9,643 nt of DNA from Bacillota bacterium (GCA_023441845.1 JAEZNF010000594.1:1-9643), one strand, 5' to 3'. Shown: positions 1 to 6,545, numbered from the stretch's first letter. Numbers and translations are program-made. Notes: generated by a model not told the origin, from the letters alone.

Positions 1-155
1 TTGAGCTATTTTAAAGAATCGTGTTCAGCACAGCCCCGAAAATTATTTATGCGTTAAAGCGACATGTATAGCAATGATTTTTGGCATGTTGAGCCCTTAT
101 GTATTTTAAAGGTTTCTCAATAATAAGAATCTGTATTTGTTAGTTTTATATAATG
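1..155. other. Left-edge spacer, no gene supported
   Basis: This AT-rich stretch lies downstream of the nitroreductase gene. The only open frame entering from the left edge on the plus strand closes at a TAA at 55-57, leaving 18 codons that match no family I recognise. I see no clear hairpin terminator for the nitroreductase here. Confidence 0.5.
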
Positions 156-662
156 TCAATCAATATGAACAACTAGCTCATCTAAAGGCTTTCGTGTCTT
201 CGTATAGTCCAACTTGCCTGCATATCCCAAAGGTGTGAATGCCACCGGTTCATATCCTTCACCAAGTCCGACGATTTCTTTTGCCGCTTTTGGGTCAAAA
301 GCTCCGATCCAGCAGGTTCCAAGGCCTAATGATTCGGCTGCCAGTATAACATGGTCAAATGCTATGGTTGAATCTACATCACTATAATTCCATCCGTCGG
401 AACGAACCCAATTTTTTTCCGGTATGCTGAAAATTCCTAATATTATTGGAGCTTGAGCAAACCAGTCTTTGTTATAAATCTTTTTCAATTCATTTTCTTT
501 GTCGGCAGTCTTTATTACTACCAATTTAAATGCCTGGCGGTTGCATGCTGTTGGAGCAAGACGGGCAGCTTCCAATATTTTTTGTAATTTTTCATCCTCC
601 ACCGGTTGATTGGTGTAAGACCGGACACTGACCCTTTTTTCAATTAACTCAAAAAATCCCAT
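156..662 (-). CDS. Nitroreductase family protein (FMN-dependent, short form)
   Basis: A 168-residue protein of the FMN-dependent nitroreductase family, which reduces nitro, quinone or related substrates with NAD(P)H in the cytoplasm. Recognition rests on the N-terminal FMN-phosphate motif around R10-S12-R14 (KRVSVRSY), the APTACNRQAF segment at residues 36-45, the AAESLGLGTCWIGAF helix-turn at 108-122 and PLGYA at 144-148. It is at the short end of the family, typical of the compact clostridial type. The ATG at 662 is preceded by an excellent GAAGGAGGT site five bases away. It stands alone with its own promoter about 125 bp upstream, so nothing ties it to the acyl-metabolism genes. The true substrate is not predictable. 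Confidence 0.93.
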   Translation of the reverse strand: MGFFELIEKRVSVRSYTNQPVEDEKLQKILEAARLAPTACNRQAFKLVVIKTADKENELKKIYNKDWFAQAPIILGIFSIPEKNWVRSDGWNYSDVDSTIAFDHVILAAESLGLGTCWIGAFDPKAAKEIVGLGEGYEPVAFTPLGYAGKLDYTKTRKPLDELVVHID

Positions 663-731
663 TGTGAACCTCCTTCATTTATAGTTATTTATATTTTATT
701 CGGTTTTAATGTTTCTGATATATGTGTGGTT

Positions 732-757
732 ATATAGTTTGTTAAACCATACTATAT
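732..757. repeat. Inverted repeat in nitroreductase 5' leader
   Basis: ATATAGT at 732-738 is matched by ACTATAT at 751-757. The 12-base interval contains a second partial GTTT/AAAC pairing. It falls within the predicted untranslated leader of the nitroreductase mRNA. It shares the word TATAGTTT with the promoter-proximal inverted repeat at 785-803, so it may be a second copy of an operator or an RNA hairpin. Confidence 0.45.
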
Positions 758-784
758 CTATATGTTTTATGTATTATTGTACTG

Positions 785-816
785 ATTAGTATAGTTTACT
801 AATTTTAGATTGTCAA
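785..816 (-). promoter_or_regulatory. Nitroreductase promoter with overlapping operator-like inverted repeat
   Basis: On the minus strand, TTGACA (811-816) and TATACT (788-793) are separated by exactly 17 bases, a near-consensus sigma-A promoter. A perfect 7-bp inverted repeat (ATTAGTA, five bases, TACTAAT; 785-803) overlaps the -10 element. That position suits a dimeric repressor, for example of the MarR or HxlR type often found controlling nitroreductases, but no regulator gene is in view. Confidence 0.75.
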
Positions 817-1064
817 GTTAAAATGGTAAAAGAAAAATCCTTTTGTTATAGAGGTCTGCTTCAAAACACTTAAAGCAAAAAGGGTTATTGACAAACGAAA
901 AATATAGATGGCTACTAAAGAACTGACGTATTATCAAGATGTATATGGTTTATACTTGATTCCAACTAAAATTAAAAGCGGAAACGGTTAAATTACACTA
1001 ATTACACTTATAATTTCGCAACTTTAAGAACTACAACAAACCATGAACTATATTATTAACAAAT
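817..1064. other. Spacer without a supported gene
   Basis: This AT-rich interval lies between the nitroreductase promoter and the terminator of the next gene. It contains a TTGACA at 888-893 with no acceptable -10 at the right distance. A 27-codon ORF at 908-991 has no ribosome binding site. I find no tRNA, riboswitch or repeat array. Confidence 0.5.
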
Positions 1065-1108
1065 AAGGGAATGAGTATACCAGATGTAAAAAGTATATTC
1101 ATTCCCTT
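1065..1108 (-). terminator. Terminator-like hairpin after the condensation-like gene
   Basis: Arms of 16 bp (1065-1080 and 1093-1108) pair completely apart from one G/T position, around a 12-base loop. The hairpin begins about 20 bp past the stop codon of the minus-strand gene ending at 1127. The trailing T run on that strand is weak (ATTTGTTAATAAT), so termination is probable but not certain. Confidence 0.65.
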
Positions 1109-1126
1109 AAAAGTACTATCCTTTAG

Positions 1127-2638
1127 CTATTTGGCTTGTGATGGAGGCATAAATAATGTGCTCGATTCAATTGGACTTGTTTTAGTACCTTTTTTACAAC
1201 CTTTTATCAATTCAGTTTTTATCATGTTAAGAAGATTTTCAAAATATCGCTTGCGGATTGAGCCTTTGTAATATCCGATTGCGAGAGTCAATATGCCGTT
1301 ATAGCTGGAAGCTACGAGCAGAAACCCTGGGGCACGCACTACCGGTGGTATAATGAAGGCTTCGGTAACGACATTTTCGCCAAATTTTATTAAAGACTTT
1401 GAAAGGATACCTATGTTTGATAATCCCGGAGAGCAATAAAAGCAATTTTGTGATTGGATTTCAGAAACCTTTGATAAGAATTTGGTATAACCGGCAAACA
1501 GGTGGAAATTCAACTTCTCAATACGTTCTGCGCCTGTAGCACTTTGATAACCTGGATTTTGACTTTTTTTACGATTCATTACCGATACTACCCTGGATAA
1601 GGTTCCTTCAAAGGGTTCACCCGATAATCTGGGTAATCTTGTAACTATACCCCCAGAAAAGTTCCTGATTGCTTCAGCTTTTTTATCAGGAAGATAGCGG
1701 CGCAAATCCACAGTCACACCGATATCCATTGGAATACCGTACAGTGGCTTAGCCATTTTAAACATCGCTCTATAAAATGCAGTAAGAATTAAATCATTGA
1801 TTGTTGCACCTTTTTCCTTACTGTATTTGGACAATACATCCAATTGGCCCTTGGGGAGTTTGCAGATAACAAAAGGGGTGATATCCTTCCTTCCTCCCGA
1901 CTTCCAAGGAAATGGCCACACAGTCCTAGGGGACTCTACCAGGGAATTATCCAGCTCAGGGTGCTTTATTCCAAGAGTGCGGAGTGCTCTATAATGATCC
2001 CTTCTGCTTCGTGCACTTGGTATTGGTATATAAATACCATCTTCACTATCAATACAGGAATAAATATGAGCTAGAAGATGGATATATTCCTTTGTACCGG
2101 CTCCGTCGCAGCATGTATGGTTGAGTTTTATACCTAAAGTGTCATTTTGACCTGAACGTATCAATTTTACTTTAACCATTGGGTCATGGTCCATATCTAA
2201 TCGACTTTCCAAAAACCTGTGAACAGCTTTTTCTTCGTTGTCAGTTTCCTCCATGGAACAAAACATGGTTTCATCAATGTTCTCCAGACGTTTCCAATAC
2301 GGCGGATCGTGTTCGATAAACTGACACCCCAAAACCGGTTCTGCATCAACAGATAATCTTACTGCTCTTGACAGTTTATCGAAGTCAAGTCTTCCATCAA
2401 GTTTCATTATAACTTGAATCTGAAAGTTTCCCATTCCATACCTGGCAACATAATTGCCCGTATCATGTGCGTAAGCTGGCATAGTATCCGAACTATCTGA
2501 CATACCCCCATTTGCGGGTTTCTTTATGTTGGCGTGTTTTGAAAATACTTTTTTAGTTTTCTTATAATGACCGGTTATGTTTAATGTGCTCTTGAAAAAC
2601 TTAGTTTTAGCATTACATAATTTAATTTCTGTTTTCAT
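1127..2638 (-). CDS. Condensation-domain-like acyltransferase (COG4908/alcohol acetyltransferase type), paralog 1
   Basis: A 503-residue stand-alone member of the chloramphenicol-acetyltransferase/NRPS-condensation superfamily, resembling free-standing condensation proteins and alcohol acetyltransferases. Such enzymes move an acyl group from a thioester to an alcohol or amine. The catalytic HxxxDG motif is intact as NHTCCDG, with H174, D178 and G179. VTVDLRRYLPD near 308-318 and SNIG at 407-410 correspond to the family's structural motifs, SNxG replacing the DFGWG of true NRPS domains. There is no adenylation or carrier domain and no signal peptide. The first 50 or so residues are basic and atypical of the fold. 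The ATG at 2638 has AAAGGAG nine bases upstream. The gene is divergent from the thioesterase unit, shares its promoter block, and is paralogous to the gene at 4980-6545. Donor and acceptor are unknown. Confidence 0.85.
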   Translation of the reverse strand: MKTEIKLCNAKTKFFKSTLNITGHYKKTKKVFSKHANIKKPANGGMSDSSDTMPAYAHDTGNYVARYGMGNFQIQVIMKLDGRLDFDKLSRAVRLSVDAEPVLGCQFIEHDPPYWKRLENIDETMFCSMEETDNEEKAVHRFLESRLDMDHDPMVKVKLIRSGQNDTLGIKLNHTCCDGAGTKEYIHLLAHIYSCIDSEDGIYIPIPSARSRRDHYRALRTLGIKHPELDNSLVESPRTVWPFPWKSGGRKDITPFVICKLPKGQLDVLSKYSKEKGATINDLILTAFYRAMFKMAKPLYGIPMDIGVTVDLRRYLPDKKAEAIRNFSGGIVTRLPRLSGEPFEGTLSRVVSVMNRKKSQNPGYQSATGAERIEKLNFHLFAGYTKFLSKVSEIQSQNCFYCSPGLSNIGILSKSLIKFGENVVTEAFIIPPVVRAPGFLLVASSYNGILTLAIGYYKGSIRKRYFENLLNMIKTELIKGCKKGTKTSPIESSTLFMPPSQAK

Positions 2639-2717
2639 ATTTAATTGCTCCTTTATAATGAAAATTTTAATGCTATACTACTCCAAAACAATGTTTACAT
2701 AATTTGCTGGATGCTAT

Positions 2718-2778
2718 CGCCGTAATACTATAATATGAAGCCATTCATGTAAGTGCCACTATTATATGATTATGTTAA
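2718..2778 (-). promoter_or_regulatory. Shared promoter/operator block, copy 3 (drives condensation-like gene 1)
   Basis: Read on the minus strand, this holds TTAACATAA (2778-2770), then GTGGCACTTACAT, then CATATTATAGTATTAC ending near 2718. The TATAGT (2732-2727) sits as a -10 about 89 bp upstream of the ATG at 2638. No good -35 is found 17 bp upstream. The arrangement matches the blocks at 2879-2937 and 4857-4916, so a common regulator is inferred. Confidence 0.7.
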
Positions 2779-2797
2779 TTAAAAATAAAAAATAGTA

Positions 2798-2820
2798 CTA
2801 ACTCATGAGTCTTGAGTTAG
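2798..2820. promoter_or_regulatory. Candidate operator palindrome in the divergent intergenic region
   Basis: CTAACTC (2798-2804) and GAGTTAG (2814-2820) form a perfect inverted repeat. It overlaps a separate 10-bp palindrome, ACTCATGAGT (2801-2810). It lies between the two divergent copies of the shared promoter block. A dimeric regulator could act on both promoters from here; an RNA role is less likely because it lies upstream of both predicted transcription starts. Confidence 0.45.
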
Positions 2821-2866
2821 AATACAAAAAATTAATGCAAATTCTCTGCACTGTTACAATAACTTG

Positions 2867-2884
2867 TAGTCAACATAGTCAACA
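2867..2884. repeat. Tandem 9-bp direct repeat TAGTCAACA x2
   Basis: Two exact adjacent copies of TAGTCAACA (2867-2875 and 2876-2884) stand immediately upstream of promoter block copy 1. The second copy overlaps the TCAACATAA box that recurs in the other two blocks as TTGACATAA and TTAACATAA. An extra activator-binding half-site at this promoter is a reasonable inference. Confidence 0.55.
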
Positions 2885-2937
2885 TAAAAGAATGTGTAAC
2901 ACTTATATCTGCTGCACCATAATATAGCATTATAAAG
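2879..2937 (+). promoter_or_regulatory. Shared promoter/operator block, copy 1 (drives the thioesterase unit)
   Basis: TCAACATAA (2879-2887) is followed by a 43-bp segment (2895-2937) starting TGTAACACTTATAT and ending CCATAATATAGCATTATAAAG. Against copy 2 at 4874-4916 the segment aligns without gaps at 32 of 43 positions. TATAGC (2923-2928) is the likely -10, with a poor -35 at 17-bp spacing. The leader to the first possible start codon is about 75 nt. Confidence 0.72.
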
Positions 2938-3007
2938 TAAAGCTGCGATATGCATCTTATGTCTACAGATGTGGCAGCAAGCATTGTAATTTGTAAATTT
3001 AATTTAT

Positions 3008-3229
3008 GTGGAGAGGGATAGGTATGAAAAAAAGATTGATTACGATAAAATCCTGTTTCCTTATGAAAAGTATTTTAAAAAATTCAGTAGCAGGAGAAGT
3101 ATTTTAAAGACCATGTTCATAAGAGCCAATCCGGGTTGCTTTGACTGTTTATACAAAGATATTCCACGTGGCTTGGCTAATTACTGGAGGAGAATCGAAA
3201 AATTACGCAAAAGTATGGTAAAAGGATGA
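3008..3229 (+). CDS. Hypothetical short basic protein, possibly a gene remnant
   Basis: This open frame begins at a GTG and encodes 73 residues rich in Lys, Arg and Tyr, including YEKYFKKF and NPGCFDCLYKDIPRGL. I do not recognise it. Its style faintly recalls the C-terminal tail of larger FAD-dependent oxidoreductases, so it could be the decayed 3' end of one, but that is weak inference. No ribosome binding site precedes the GTG. The GGAGAGGG just inside it instead suits an ATG at 3024 in another frame. It ends 14 bp before the first possible start of the thioesterase gene and is probably on the same transcript. It may simply be translated leader sequence. Confidence 0.4.
   Translation: MERDRYEKKIDYDKILFPYEKYFKKFSSRRSILKTMFIRANPGCFDCLYKDIPRGLANYWRRIEKLRKSMVKG
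3024..3107 (+). CDS. Alternative 27-residue peptide ORF with good ribosome binding site
   Basis: ATG at 3024 follows GGAGAGGG (3010-3017) with a 6-base spacer, the best translation signal in this leader. The frame encodes 27 residues beginning MKKRLITIKSCF and ending VAGEVF, stopping at a TAA at 3105-3107. It overlaps the 73-residue frame out of register. It could be a leader peptide or small product, or the start of a gene broken by a frameshift. Only one of the two overlapping frames is likely to matter. Confidence 0.35.
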   Translation: MKKRLITIKSCFLMKSILKNSVAGEVF

Positions 3230-3255
3230 CTTAATAGAGGGATGTGTGTGGTGAA

Positions 3256-3672
3256 ATGTCGACCAAAATTTGTTTCCCTGTTAAATATATTGAAGTAGAT
3301 GGTATGGGTATTGTACACCATTCGAATTATCCGCTTTGGTTTGAAAAGGGCAGAAGGGACTATTTGAGAAAAGCAGGAGCTTCTAATTCCAAAATTACCG
3401 CCAAGGGCTTTTTTCTTCCTCTTTCTGAAATACAATGCAAATATAAAAGTCCTGCAAAATATGGCTATGAAATAATAGTTATTACAAAAATATTAGATAT
3501 GTCCTGTGTCAAGATAAAGTTTGAATATGAGGTCCTTGAAAAGGAAAAGGGGAAGCTCCTTGCAACTGGGAAGACAGTCCATGTATGGACAAATCATAGG
3601 ATTGAACCAATAAATATAGAAAAGGCAGCTCCCGATATTTATTTGCGGCTTAAGCAGTTTTTGGAATTTTAG
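3256..3672 (+). CDS. YbgC/4-hydroxybenzoyl-CoA-type hotdog thioesterase
   Basis: A hotdog-fold acyl-CoA or acyl-ACP thioesterase of 138 residues from this start. Members hydrolyse acyl thioesters in the cytoplasm as small oligomers. The family signature is clear at the N terminus: YIEVDGMGIVHHSNYPLWFE, with the catalytic Asp at D15 and the His pair at 21-22, followed by the GRRDYLR helix. Length is normal for the family. The start is uncertain: a GTG at 3244 would add four residues, but its purine-rich AGAGGG is too close, so ATG 3256 is preferred. The gene follows the short ORF and is presumed to be driven by the shared promoter at 2879-2937. It could release an acyl chain from the ACP encoded further along, which is inference. 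Confidence 0.88.
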   Translation: MSTKICFPVKYIEVDGMGIVHHSNYPLWFEKGRRDYLRKAGASNSKITAKGFFLPLSEIQCKYKSPAKYGYEIIVITKILDMSCVKIKFEYEVLEKEKGKLLATGKTVHVWTNHRIEPINIEKAAPDIYLRLKQFLEF

Positions 3673-3750
3673 AATAACATATGGTACAGGAAATGCAAAA
3701 CTGCTTAAATCCTGCAATTAGATTGAGCTTGCAGAAAACTCAATAAAATC

Positions 3751-3784
3751 AAAAGCTCGGGGCCATCGAGGCCCTCTCGCTTTT
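3751..3784 (+). terminator. Hairpin with short T run after the thioesterase gene
   Basis: AAAAGC (3751-3756) pairs with GCTTTT (3779-3784) and GGGCC with GGCCC around an ATCGA loop, with a small internal loop between the two helices. The T run is only four bases, so this may terminate weakly and let some transcription continue into the kinase gene. Confidence 0.5.
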
Positions 3785-3811
3785 GGCCTGATTTCTCTTC
3801 GAGAAATGGCC
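3785..3811. repeat. Second stem-loop abutting the terminator hairpin
   Basis: GGCC, two unpaired bases and ATTTCTC (3785-3797) pair with GAGAAAT and GGCC (3801-3811) around a TTC loop. It follows the preceding hairpin with no spacer. The pair could be a processing or attenuation structure between thioesterase and kinase; no T run follows on the plus strand. Confidence 0.5.
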
Positions 3812-3869
3812 ACTAATCAGAAGATATTGAACACTTCGTGTTTTACTTATTTGAGATAGGGAGATGTTT

Positions 3870-4685
3870 ATGGAAAAGGGAAAATTGTTGGGCAAAGGTA
3901 TGACGGCAGAGGTATATAAATGGGGACACGATAAAGTGTTAAAGCTTTATTTGGATAATTATACAGAAGAATGGATAAAGCGTGAAGCTGGAATTGGAGA
4001 GAATGTTCATAAGGCAGGTGTGCCTTCGCCTGATGTGTTTGACATGGTGGAAATTGACGGACGTAAAGGGATATTGCTTCAAAGAATATTTGGAAAAACA
4101 ATATCAAACATTCTTGAGTCAGAACCTTGGACTCTTTATAACTATGCACAGCAAATGGCAGGATTTCATTACAGAATTCACAAATGTTCAACAGACGGGA
4201 TACCGTCTCAAAAGGAAAGGTTCGAATATACAATTAAACTTTCTGCTGGAATACTGGGCAACAAGGTTAAAAAAGTCTTAGACTATATAGATAGATTGCC
4301 GGAGGGGAACAGTATATGCCACGGAGATTTGTATTTTAGTAATATAATTGTTTCCGGCAATAAAATGTCGGCTATAGATTGGAGCAGTGGTTACAAGGGA
4401 AACCCTTTAGGGGATGTCGCCAGAACATATCTGATATTAAATACGCCGGCAGTACCACCGGGAATTTCTGATATTGTGGCTGCGATGTCCATATATCCAA
4501 AATGGCTGGCATGCTGGATTTACATGAATGAGTATATGAGAATTGCAAAAGTTAAATTTGAGGATATCGATGCATGGATGCTTCCTGTAGCAGCGGCCAG
4601 GCTTAAAGACAAGGTTCCCGGAGAAGAGAAGTGGCTAATGAAAATTATCAATAAGCGATTGAAACAGCTTGAAACACAACCTTGA
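3870..4685 (+). CDS. APH/choline-kinase-fold phosphotransferase
   Basis: A 271-residue kinase of the aminoglycoside phosphotransferase/choline kinase superfamily, which phosphorylates a small hydroxylated substrate with ATP. The nucleotide loop GKGMTAEVYKW is at the N terminus, the ATP-binding Lys in VLKLY is K25, the catalytic loop CHGDLYFSN carries D153 and N158, and the metal-binding Asp is D170 in IDWSSGY, followed by GDVART. Length is normal. ATG 3870 is preferred over ATG 3864 because AGGGAG (3858-3863) is then six bases away instead of abutting. No membrane segments are seen. A Clostridia-type TP53RK-like or choline/ethanolamine kinase role, acceptor activation in the cluster, or antibiotic modification are all possible; the sequence does not decide. 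Confidence 0.88.
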   Translation: MEKGKLLGKGMTAEVYKWGHDKVLKLYLDNYTEEWIKREAGIGENVHKAGVPSPDVFDMVEIDGRKGILLQRIFGKTISNILESEPWTLYNYAQQMAGFHYRIHKCSTDGIPSQKERFEYTIKLSAGILGNKVKKVLDYIDRLPEGNSICHGDLYFSNIIVSGNKMSAIDWSSGYKGNPLGDVARTYLILNTPAVPPGISDIVAAMSIYPKWLACWIYMNEYMRIAKVKFEDIDAWMLPVAAARLKDKVPGEEKWLMKIINKRLKQLETQP

Positions 4686-4709
4686 TTACATTTGAACTAC
4701 TTATATTTT

Positions 4710-4740
4710 AAAGGCTTTAATAGCCCTTCTATTTTTGTTT
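4710..4740 (+). terminator. Rho-independent terminator after the kinase gene
   Basis: AAGGCT (4711-4716) and AGCCCTT (4722-4728) form a short stem with one bulged C around a TTAAT loop, followed by CTATTTTTGTTT. It starts about 25 bp past the kinase stop codon. Confidence 0.65.
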
Positions 4741-4856
4741 CAGAAATTACAGCGCCATCGGAAATTAGAGAATCCTAATATTTAATCATATACCACAATT
4801 TTTTACTACGGGCTTCGTAAGCTGCAAAAACACTGAAATTTTATCTTGCTATAATG

Positions 4857-4916
4857 TTGACATAATCTGATTTTGTAACATTTGTATATAAAGAACCATA
4901 TTATAGTATTACACAG
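4857..4916 (+). promoter_or_regulatory. Shared promoter/operator block, copy 2 (drives condensation-like gene 2)
   Basis: TTGACATAA (4857-4865) is followed eight bases later by a segment starting TGTAACATTTGTAT and ending CCATATTATAGTATTACACAG (4896-4916). TATAGT (4902-4907) is the likely -10, 73 bp ahead of the ATG at 4980. The TTGACA is too far upstream to be its -35. It occupies the place of the TCAACATAA and TTAACATAA boxes in the other copies, so it more likely belongs to a regulator site. Confidence 0.72.
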
Positions 4917-4979
4917 CATAATGCCTTAATGCAAATAAGCTTACGTATAGCCAAATTCTGGTTTTATGGAGAGATAAAT

Positions 4980-6545
4980 ATGGAAATTAAGATTAAATAT
5001 GAAGATAATAAATTTAAAATTGAATATGAAGATTCAATTGTAAAACCTGACAATACATATAATCCATTTAATGTCATGGTTTCTAAGGCTTGTTTGGATT
5101 TTTACAACAAATTATACGGGAAAATGGCCCAAAACATGGTCAATTATTATACCGAAACTAACAAGATATATGAGAAATACATGAATATGAACAAACCCAA
5201 GATCGGAAAAATACCTGACGGTCCAGATGTATTACCGGCAAACGGGCATGATATATATAATTATGTTGCACGGTATGGGATTGGAAGTTTTCAGATTCAG
5301 GCTATAATGACACTCGATAGTATATTGGACTTCGCCAAACTGTCAAAAGCGGTAAGACTGTCGGTTGATGAAGAAACTGTTTTCGGAAGCCGGTTCGTTG
5401 AAGGAAATCCACCATATTGGAGACGTTTGAAGAACATTGACAAGGTGAAATTTTGTACCTTTGAGGAAGTTGTTGACGTTAATGAAGCTGTTCAAAGATT
5501 TTTAGACAGTCCTCTGAATATGGATACTGATCCAATGGTAAAAATAAAACTGATACGTTCGGGTGAATATGATACTATAGGTGTAAAAATCAATCATGCA
5601 TGTTGTGATGCAACCGGTACTAAAGAATATATCCAACTTCTTTCAGATATATATTCAAGATTGGATCATGAGGATAGTATGTTTTCAACAACACCAAAAA
5701 GTCGAACCAGAATGGACCAGGATAGGCTATTCAGAGAAATTGGTATAAATGACCCGGATTCGGTATGGGTTCCCGGATCGGATATATCAGTACCCACATG
5801 GACATTTCCCTGGAAGCAGGGTATATCCAGTTCCGTCACCAAAATTGTGGTATGTAGGTTTACTCCGGGTCAATTGGATGAGATGAAAAGCTATGCTAAA
5901 TCCAGGAAAGCAACAGTAAATGATTTGATTCTGACAGCATATTATAGAGCTATGATTAAGATGGGGCAGCCTGTATATGGTGTACCAATGCAGATTCCAA
6001 TTACAGTTGATCTGCGAAGATACCTTCCTGACCACAAGACTGAGGCGATAAGGAATTTTTCCGGGTCGTTTAATACCTGGCTTTCTATGGTGGAGAATGA
6101 AGCATTTGACGAAACATTATCCAGAGTTAATTACATGATGAACGAAATAAAGAGTGGATATCCCGGTCTTCAAAGTGCTGTAGGACTGGAACGCTTGGAA
6201 AAGATAAGTTTCCAGGATACCCTTGCTTACTATCAAGCCGCATCAAGAGGTGATAAAAAGATATCACATTGCCCGGCTTACTGGGGTGACAAATGTGTTC
6301 CGACACTGACTAATATGGGTATTATATCGGAATCATTAATTAAATTCGGTAATATTACAGTTACTGATGCCTACTTTATTGCTCCTGTTGTCAGTGTGCC
6401 AGGGTTACTGATGGTGGCTTGTACTTACAATGGTATACTAACACTGGCTGCAGGTTATTTTGAAAATACAGTTCTCCGTAAAGATGTGAAAAGGCTTCTT
6501 AACAATATTAAAGATGAGATGCTGGAAGGCTGCAAATGTAAATAA
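4980..6545 (+). CDS. Condensation-domain-like acyltransferase, paralog 2 (HxxxDA variant)
   Basis: A 521-residue paralog of the gene at 1127-2638. In the stretch from VARYG to the NID triplet, 41 of 59 residues are identical, and the similarity runs almost to the C terminus. The catalytic motif reads NHACCDATG: H206 and D210 are kept but the usual Gly after Asp is Ala211. TVDLRRYLPD and TNMG (the SNxG equivalent) are present. The N-terminal 85 or so residues are unrelated to paralog 1 and rich in Tyr, Asn and Lys. ATG 4980 is chosen because GGAGAG stands six to seven bases upstream; the frame opens earlier at 4929, but that would put the start in the leader with no binding site. It probably transfers an acyl group to an alcohol or amine; a structural or altered-specificity role is possible given the Ala. 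Confidence 0.85.
   Translation: MEIKIKYEDNKFKIEYEDSIVKPDNTYNPFNVMVSKACLDFYNKLYGKMAQNMVNYYTETNKIYEKYMNMNKPKIGKIPDGPDVLPANGHDIYNYVARYGIGSFQIQAIMTLDSILDFAKLSKAVRLSVDEETVFGSRFVEGNPPYWRRLKNIDKVKFCTFEEVVDVNEAVQRFLDSPLNMDTDPMVKIKLIRSGEYDTIGVKINHACCDATGTKEYIQLLSDIYSRLDHEDSMFSTTPKSRTRMDQDRLFREIGINDPDSVWVPGSDISVPTWTFPWKQGISSSVTKIVVCRFTPGQLDEMKSYAKSRKATVNDLILTAYYRAMIKMGQPVYGVPMQIPITVDLRRYLPDHKTEAIRNFSGSFNTWLSMVENEAFDETLSRVNYMMNEIKSGYPGLQSAVGLERLEKISFQDTLAYYQAASRGDKKISHCPAYWGDKCVPTLTNMGIISESLIKFGNITVTDAYFIAPVVSVPGLLMVACTYNGILTLAAGYFENTVLRKDVKRLLNNIKDEMLEGCKCK

Noticed and set aside
1..57. Possible 3' end of a plus-strand gene entering at the left edge
   Set aside because: Eighteen codons without a recognisable motif cannot be distinguished from chance.
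908..991. 27-codon plus-strand ORF in the spacer after the nitroreductase promoter
   Set aside because: There is no ribosome binding site before its ATG, no usable promoter (the TTGACA at 888 lacks a -10), and no recognisable features.
1071..1271. Open frame on the plus strand overlapping the end of the first acyltransferase gene
   Set aside because: It starts inside the terminator hairpin, has no ribosome binding site and is antisense to a well-supported gene.
3868..4233. 121-codon minus-strand frame within the kinase gene
   Set aside because: It is a shadow of the kinase, whose motifs are complete on the opposite strand, and has no start signals.
4857..4862. TTGACA as the -35 of the second acyltransferase promoter
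   Set aside because: No -10 is found 16-18 bp downstream; the best -10 (4902-4907) is 39 bp away and the sequence aligns with the TYRACATAA box of the other copies.
4929..4979. Earlier in-frame ATG for the second acyltransferase, adding 17 residues
   Set aside because: It lies in the predicted leader without a ribosome binding site, whereas ATG 4980 has GGAGAG at the right distance.
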